Shown here: positions 6,801 through 8,970 of the stretch, one piece after another | Position numbering within the stretch: position 1 is the stretch's first letter | Layout: the number at the start of each line of letters is the position of its first letter | DNA from: Thioalkalivibrio sp. | GTDB taxonomy: Bacteria > Pseudomonadota > Gammaproteobacteria > Ectothiorhodospirales > Ectothiorhodospiraceae | Direction of reading: 5' to 3' | Length of the DNA stretch: 8,970 bases | Assembly: GCA_003563455.1 (NCBI GenBank) | Contig: PWRV01000153.1 | Coordinates: 1 to 8,970 of the forward strand | The notes under the pieces: model-generated | Database searches by the model: none | Told to the model about the DNA's origin: nothing | Seen by the model: the letters and a program-made list of their open reading frames with translations, nothing else | Program-made: the position numbers and the translations under genes

Positions 6801-6807
6801 TCCCCGC

Positions 6808-8712
6808 ATGCCTCGATATCGATCACGCACAACGACCCACGGCCGCAACATGGCGGGCGCCCGCGCGCTCTGGCGCGCAACCGGTATGAAGGACGGCGAC
6901 TTCGACAAGCCGATCATTGCCATCGCCAATTCCTTTACCCAGTTCGTTCCCGGGCATGTACATTTGAAGGATCTCGGGCAGCTGGTTGCGCGCGAGATCG
7001 AGCAGGCCGGCGGCGTCGCGAAGGAATTCAACACCATCGCCGTTGACGACGGCATCGCGATGGGGCACGCTGGAATGCTTTACTCGCTACCCTCCCGGGA
7101 AATTATCGCGGACAGTGTCGAGTACATGGTCAATGCCCATTGCGCGGACGCGCTTGTCTGCATTTCGAACTGCGACAAGATTACCCCGGGCATGCTGATG
7201 GCCGCGATACGCCTGAACATCCCCGCGGTTTTCGTCTCCGGCGGCCCGATGGAAGCCGGCAAGGTTCAGCGCGACGACAACGTGATCCATCTCGACCTCG
7301 TCGACGCGATGGTGGTCGCGGCCGACCCCAACCAGAGCGACCAGGCCGTGCAGGAATACGAGCGCTCCGCCTGCCCGACCTGCGGTTCCTGCTCGGGGAT
7401 GTTCACCGCGAACTCGATGAACTGCCTGACCGAGGCGCTGGGGTTGTCGCTCCCCGGCAACGGCTCGCTGCTCGCGACTCACGCGGGCCGCAGGGAGCTC
7501 TTCCTGGAAGCCGGACGGCTGATCGTCGAGCTCGCACGACGCCATTACGAGCAGGACGACGCCTCGGTGCTGCCGCGCTCGATCGCGAGCCGCGATGCCT
7601 TCGAGAACGCGATGAGCCTCGACATCGCGATGGGCGGCTCGACCAACACCGTGCTGCACCTGCTCGCCGCGGCGCAGGAAGGCGGTGTCGACTTCACGAT
7701 GGCCGACATCGACCGCCTGTCGCGCAAGGTGCCGAACATCTGCAAGGTCGCACCGGCAACCCAGAAGTACCACATGGAAGACGTGCACCGCGCCGGTGGC
7801 GTCATCGGCATCCTCGGCGAACTGGACCGTGGCGGGCTGATCCACCGTGACGCGGCCACCGTGCACAGCCCCACGCTGGCCGCGGCGCTGGACCGCTGGG
7901 ACGTGGTCAGGGACGAGGCCACCGAGGCACGCACGCGCTACCTCGCGGCGCCGGGAGGCATCCCGACACAGGTGGCCTTTTCCCAGGATGCGACGTGGGA
8001 TGACCTCGACCTCGACCGAGCGAACGGTTGTATCCGGGACATCGAGCACGCCTATTCCCGTGACGGCGGTCTCGCGGTGCTCTACGGCAACATCGCGAGC
8101 GATGGCTGCATCGTGAAGACCGCCGGGATCGACGAGAGCATGTTCGAGACCGACCAGTTGCGCTACACCACCAGCGTACCGACCTCGACGATCCGGGTCT
8201 TTTCCGGCCCGGCACGGATCTTCGAGAGCCAGGACGCGGCGGTGGATGCCATTCTCGCCGACCAAATCCGGCCCGGAGACGTGGTGCTGATCCGCTACGA
8301 GGGCCCGAAGGGCGGTCCGGGCATGCAGGAGATGCTCTATCCGACCAGCTACCTGAAGTCCAAGGGGCTCGGCAAGGACTGCGCGCTGATCACCGACGGG
8401 CGCTTCTCGGGCGGCACCTCCGGGCTCTCGATCGGCCACATCTCGCCCGAGGCCGCCGAGGGCGGCCCGATCGGCCTCGTGGAGGAGGGCGATACCATAG
8501 AGATCGACATCCCGAACCGTCGCATCGAGGTGAAGGTCAGCGACGACGAACTCGCCGAACGTCGCCGGCGCATGGAAGCGAAAGGGGAACAGGCCTGGCA
8601 GCCGGTAGACCGCGACCGGGCGGTCAGCCAGGCGCTGCAGGCCTACGCGCTGCTGACCACCTCCGCCGCCCGCGGCGCGGTGCGGGACATCACCCAGTTG
8701 GGCAAGGGATAG
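6808..8712 (+). CDS. ilvD: Dihydroxy-acid dehydratase
   Basis: IlvD dehydrates 2,3-dihydroxyisovalerate and 2,3-dihydroxy-3-methylvalerate to the 2-keto acids of valine, leucine, isoleucine and pantothenate synthesis; it is a cytoplasmic iron-sulfur enzyme. The 634-residue product starts MPRYRSRTTTHGRNMAGARA, like E. coli IlvD (616 residues). Ligands fall at the same numbers as in E. coli: D81 for Mg, C122-D123-K124 (cluster Cys, Mg Asp and the Lys that is carboxylated), and C195 in ERSACPTCGSCSG. Further on, E508 (GPGMQEML) and catalytic S534 (DGRFSGGTSG) match E. coli E491 and S517. The constant shift of 17 is due to a single insertion at residues 445-461. The stop is TAG. The gene is divergent from the HMA gene and is not in an ilvGMEDA-type operon here. 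All catalytic residues are present, so I expect an active enzyme. Confidence 0.98.
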   Translation: MPRYRSRTTTHGRNMAGARALWRATGMKDGDFDKPIIAIANSFTQFVPGHVHLKDLGQLVAREIEQAGGVAKEFNTIAVDDGIAMGHAGMLYSLPSREIIADSVEYMVNAHCADALVCISNCDKITPGMLMAAIRLNIPAVFVSGGPMEAGKVQRDDNVIHLDLVDAMVVAADPNQSDQAVQEYERSACPTCGSCSGMFTANSMNCLTEALGLSLPGNGSLLATHAGRRELFLEAGRLIVELARRHYEQDDASVLPRSIASRDAFENAMSLDIAMGGSTNTVLHLLAAAQEGGVDFTMADIDRLSRKVPNICKVAPATQKYHMEDVHRAGGVIGILGELDRGGLIHRDAATVHSPTLAAALDRWDVVRDEATEARTRYLAAPGGIPTQVAFSQDATWDDLDLDRANGCIRDIEHAYSRDGGLAVLYGNIASDGCIVKTAGIDESMFETDQLRYTTSVPTSTIRVFSGPARIFESQDAAVDAILADQIRPGDVVLIRYEGPKGGPGMQEMLYPTSYLKSKGLGKDCALITDGRFSGGTSGLSIGHISPEAAEGGPIGLVEEGDTIEIDIPNRRIEVKVSDDELAERRRRMEAKGEQAWQPVDRDRAVSQALQAYALLTTSAARGAVRDITQLGKG

Positions 8713-8820
8713 ACCGCCGGGGGCGAGCCTTCTGGTCGATCGGGCGGTGGGGGATGTCGTCCCGGACACTGGCTTGCCATGGTGCCCGTGATATTTGTGG
8801 GACCAAAAATGACCTTCAAC

Positions 8821-8918
8821 GCCTGAGCGGGAGCTAGTGGGTGTGTCCGCTGGCGGGTGTCGGCAGCATGGATGCTGCCGTCAAGCCTACAGGGATGTAT
8901 TCACGGCGTCCCGCAGGC
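8821..8918 (+). ncRNA. Structured GGA-loop RNA element, candidate CsrA/RsmA-binding site or sponge
   Basis: The plus strand can fold into a closed unit. GCCTG (8821-8825) and CGGGA (8828-8832), with a 2-nt AG bulge, pair with TCCCG (8909-8913) and CAGGC (8914-8918), 10 base pairs in all. Inside, CGGCAGCATGGATGCTGCCG (8861-8880) is a perfect palindrome with GG at its tip and can show AUGGAU in a loop. TACA-GGGA-TGTA (8888-8899) is a second hairpin with GGGA in the loop. Bases 8887-8898 match the published CsrA consensus RUACARGGAUGU at 11 of 12 positions. A weaker hairpin CCG-CTGG-CGG (8847-8856) fills the remaining space. Two GGA loops within 30 nt is the pattern of CsrB/RsmZ-type RNAs and CsrA targets. 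It could be an independent small RNA, the 3' UTR of ilvD, the leader of the next gene, or a dispersed repeat. The fold is visible in the sequence; the CsrA role is inference. Confidence 0.5.
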
Positions 8919-8924
8919 AACGCA

Positions 8925-8970
8925 CCGGCGCGGGACTTCCCCATGAACGCCGGCGAGAAAGGAGGCCCCT
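8925..8970 (+). promoter_or_regulatory. Possible translation start region of a gene running off the right edge
   Basis: A strong Shine-Dalgarno-like AAAGGAGG lies at 8958-8965, so a start codon may lie just beyond base 8970. Alternatively an ATG at 8943 opens a frame (MNAGEKGGP) that continues to the edge, but it lacks a good upstream site. That ATG lies in the loop region of a stem CCGGCG (8925-8930) with CGCCGG (8948-8953), which holds an inner GGG-ACTT-CCC hairpin (8932-8941). Either a gene starts here on the plus strand or the purine run is chance. Confidence 0.35.

Larger units (their letters stand above)
8713..8970. other. 258-bp tail after ilvD without a complete gene
   Basis: No complete gene is visible. 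The first part has a possible stem ACCGCC (8713-8718) with GGCGGT (8743-8748) around a 24-nt loop, and a small hairpin GGGA-TGTCG-TCCC (8751-8763). Neither is followed by a T run, so I cannot mark a firm ilvD terminator. An extended -10-like TGATATTTG (8789-8797) lies before the structured element and might start a separate RNA, but has no matching -35. The structured element at 8821-8918 and the start signals at the right edge are listed separately. Confidence 0.5.

Noticed and set aside
6791..6804. A CsrA site (AAGGGA) overlapping the ilvD ribosome site
   Set aside because: GGA is inherent in a Shine-Dalgarno sequence. The flanks do not match the CsrA consensus well and no GGA-loop hairpin is seen.
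6727..6807. A 27-residue N-terminal extension of IlvD
   Set aside because: E. coli IlvD begins at the position of the ATG at 6808, which has a good ribosome site. The extension would overlap the HMA gene start and its ribosome site.
7087..8769. A 560-residue open frame on the minus strand across ilvD
   Set aside because: It is antisense to a clearly conserved enzyme. Its product is low-complexity and rich in Arg, Ala, Gly, Val and His, as expected from GC-rich codon bias read backwards.
8770..8785. A sigma54-like promoter (TGGC...TGC) before the RNA element
   Set aside because: The GG and GC elements are one base out of the strict spacing for sigma54, and the middle does not match TGGCACG-N4-TTGC.

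Overview
The window looks like chromosomal DNA from a GC-rich gammaproteobacterium. The IlvD product follows the E. coli-type IlvD nearly motif for motif. ArgA is the fused kinase-like/GNAT form used by gammaproteobacteria, and the large channel is of the MscK/MscM type. Codon use is uniformly GC-rich and I see no phage, IS, integrase, tRNA, rRNA or CRISPR. A sulfur-oxidising Chromatiales/Ectothiorhodospiraceae host would fit, but that is an impression, not a proof.

Layout, left to right: the 3' end of a small membrane protein gene (+, ends 137); a 113-bp convergent gap with a tandem 10-bp CACGGA repeat; argA, N-acetylglutamate synthase (-, 251-1573); a 310-bp divergent gap with a candidate argA promoter and a spaced 11-bp direct repeat; a small cupin (+, 1884-2252); a convergent gap whose sequence can fold into a three-way junction; a 1147-residue MscK/MscM-like mechanosensitive channel (-, 2340-5783); a 135-bp gap with an extended -10 promoter for the channel; a two-gene unit read leftward, a heavy-metal-associated (HMA) domain protein followed by an exported DUF192 protein whose start codon overlaps the HMA stop (TGATG); a short divergent promoter region; ilvD, dihydroxy-acid dehydratase (+, 6808-8712); and a 258-bp tail without a complete gene.

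Two genes are amino-acid biosynthesis housekeeping (argA for arginine, ilvD for branched-chain amino acids and pantothenate precursors). They are not in an operon with each other or with the genes between them. The HMA/DUF192 pair looks like a translationally coupled metal-related unit that faces the gene of an iron-sulfur dehydratase, a class of enzyme known to be sensitive to copper.

The most interesting signal is not a protein gene. Downstream of ilvD, roughly 8821-8918, a compact element has a 10-bp closing stem with a 2-nt bulge. It encloses a perfect 20-bp palindrome that puts GG at its tip and a second small hairpin TACA-GGGA-TGTA. The second hairpin matches the published CsrA/RsmA binding consensus RUACARGGAUGU at 11 of 12 positions. 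This suggests a 3'-UTR or free-standing RNA that binds CsrA-family regulators. That reading is inferred from sequence alone.
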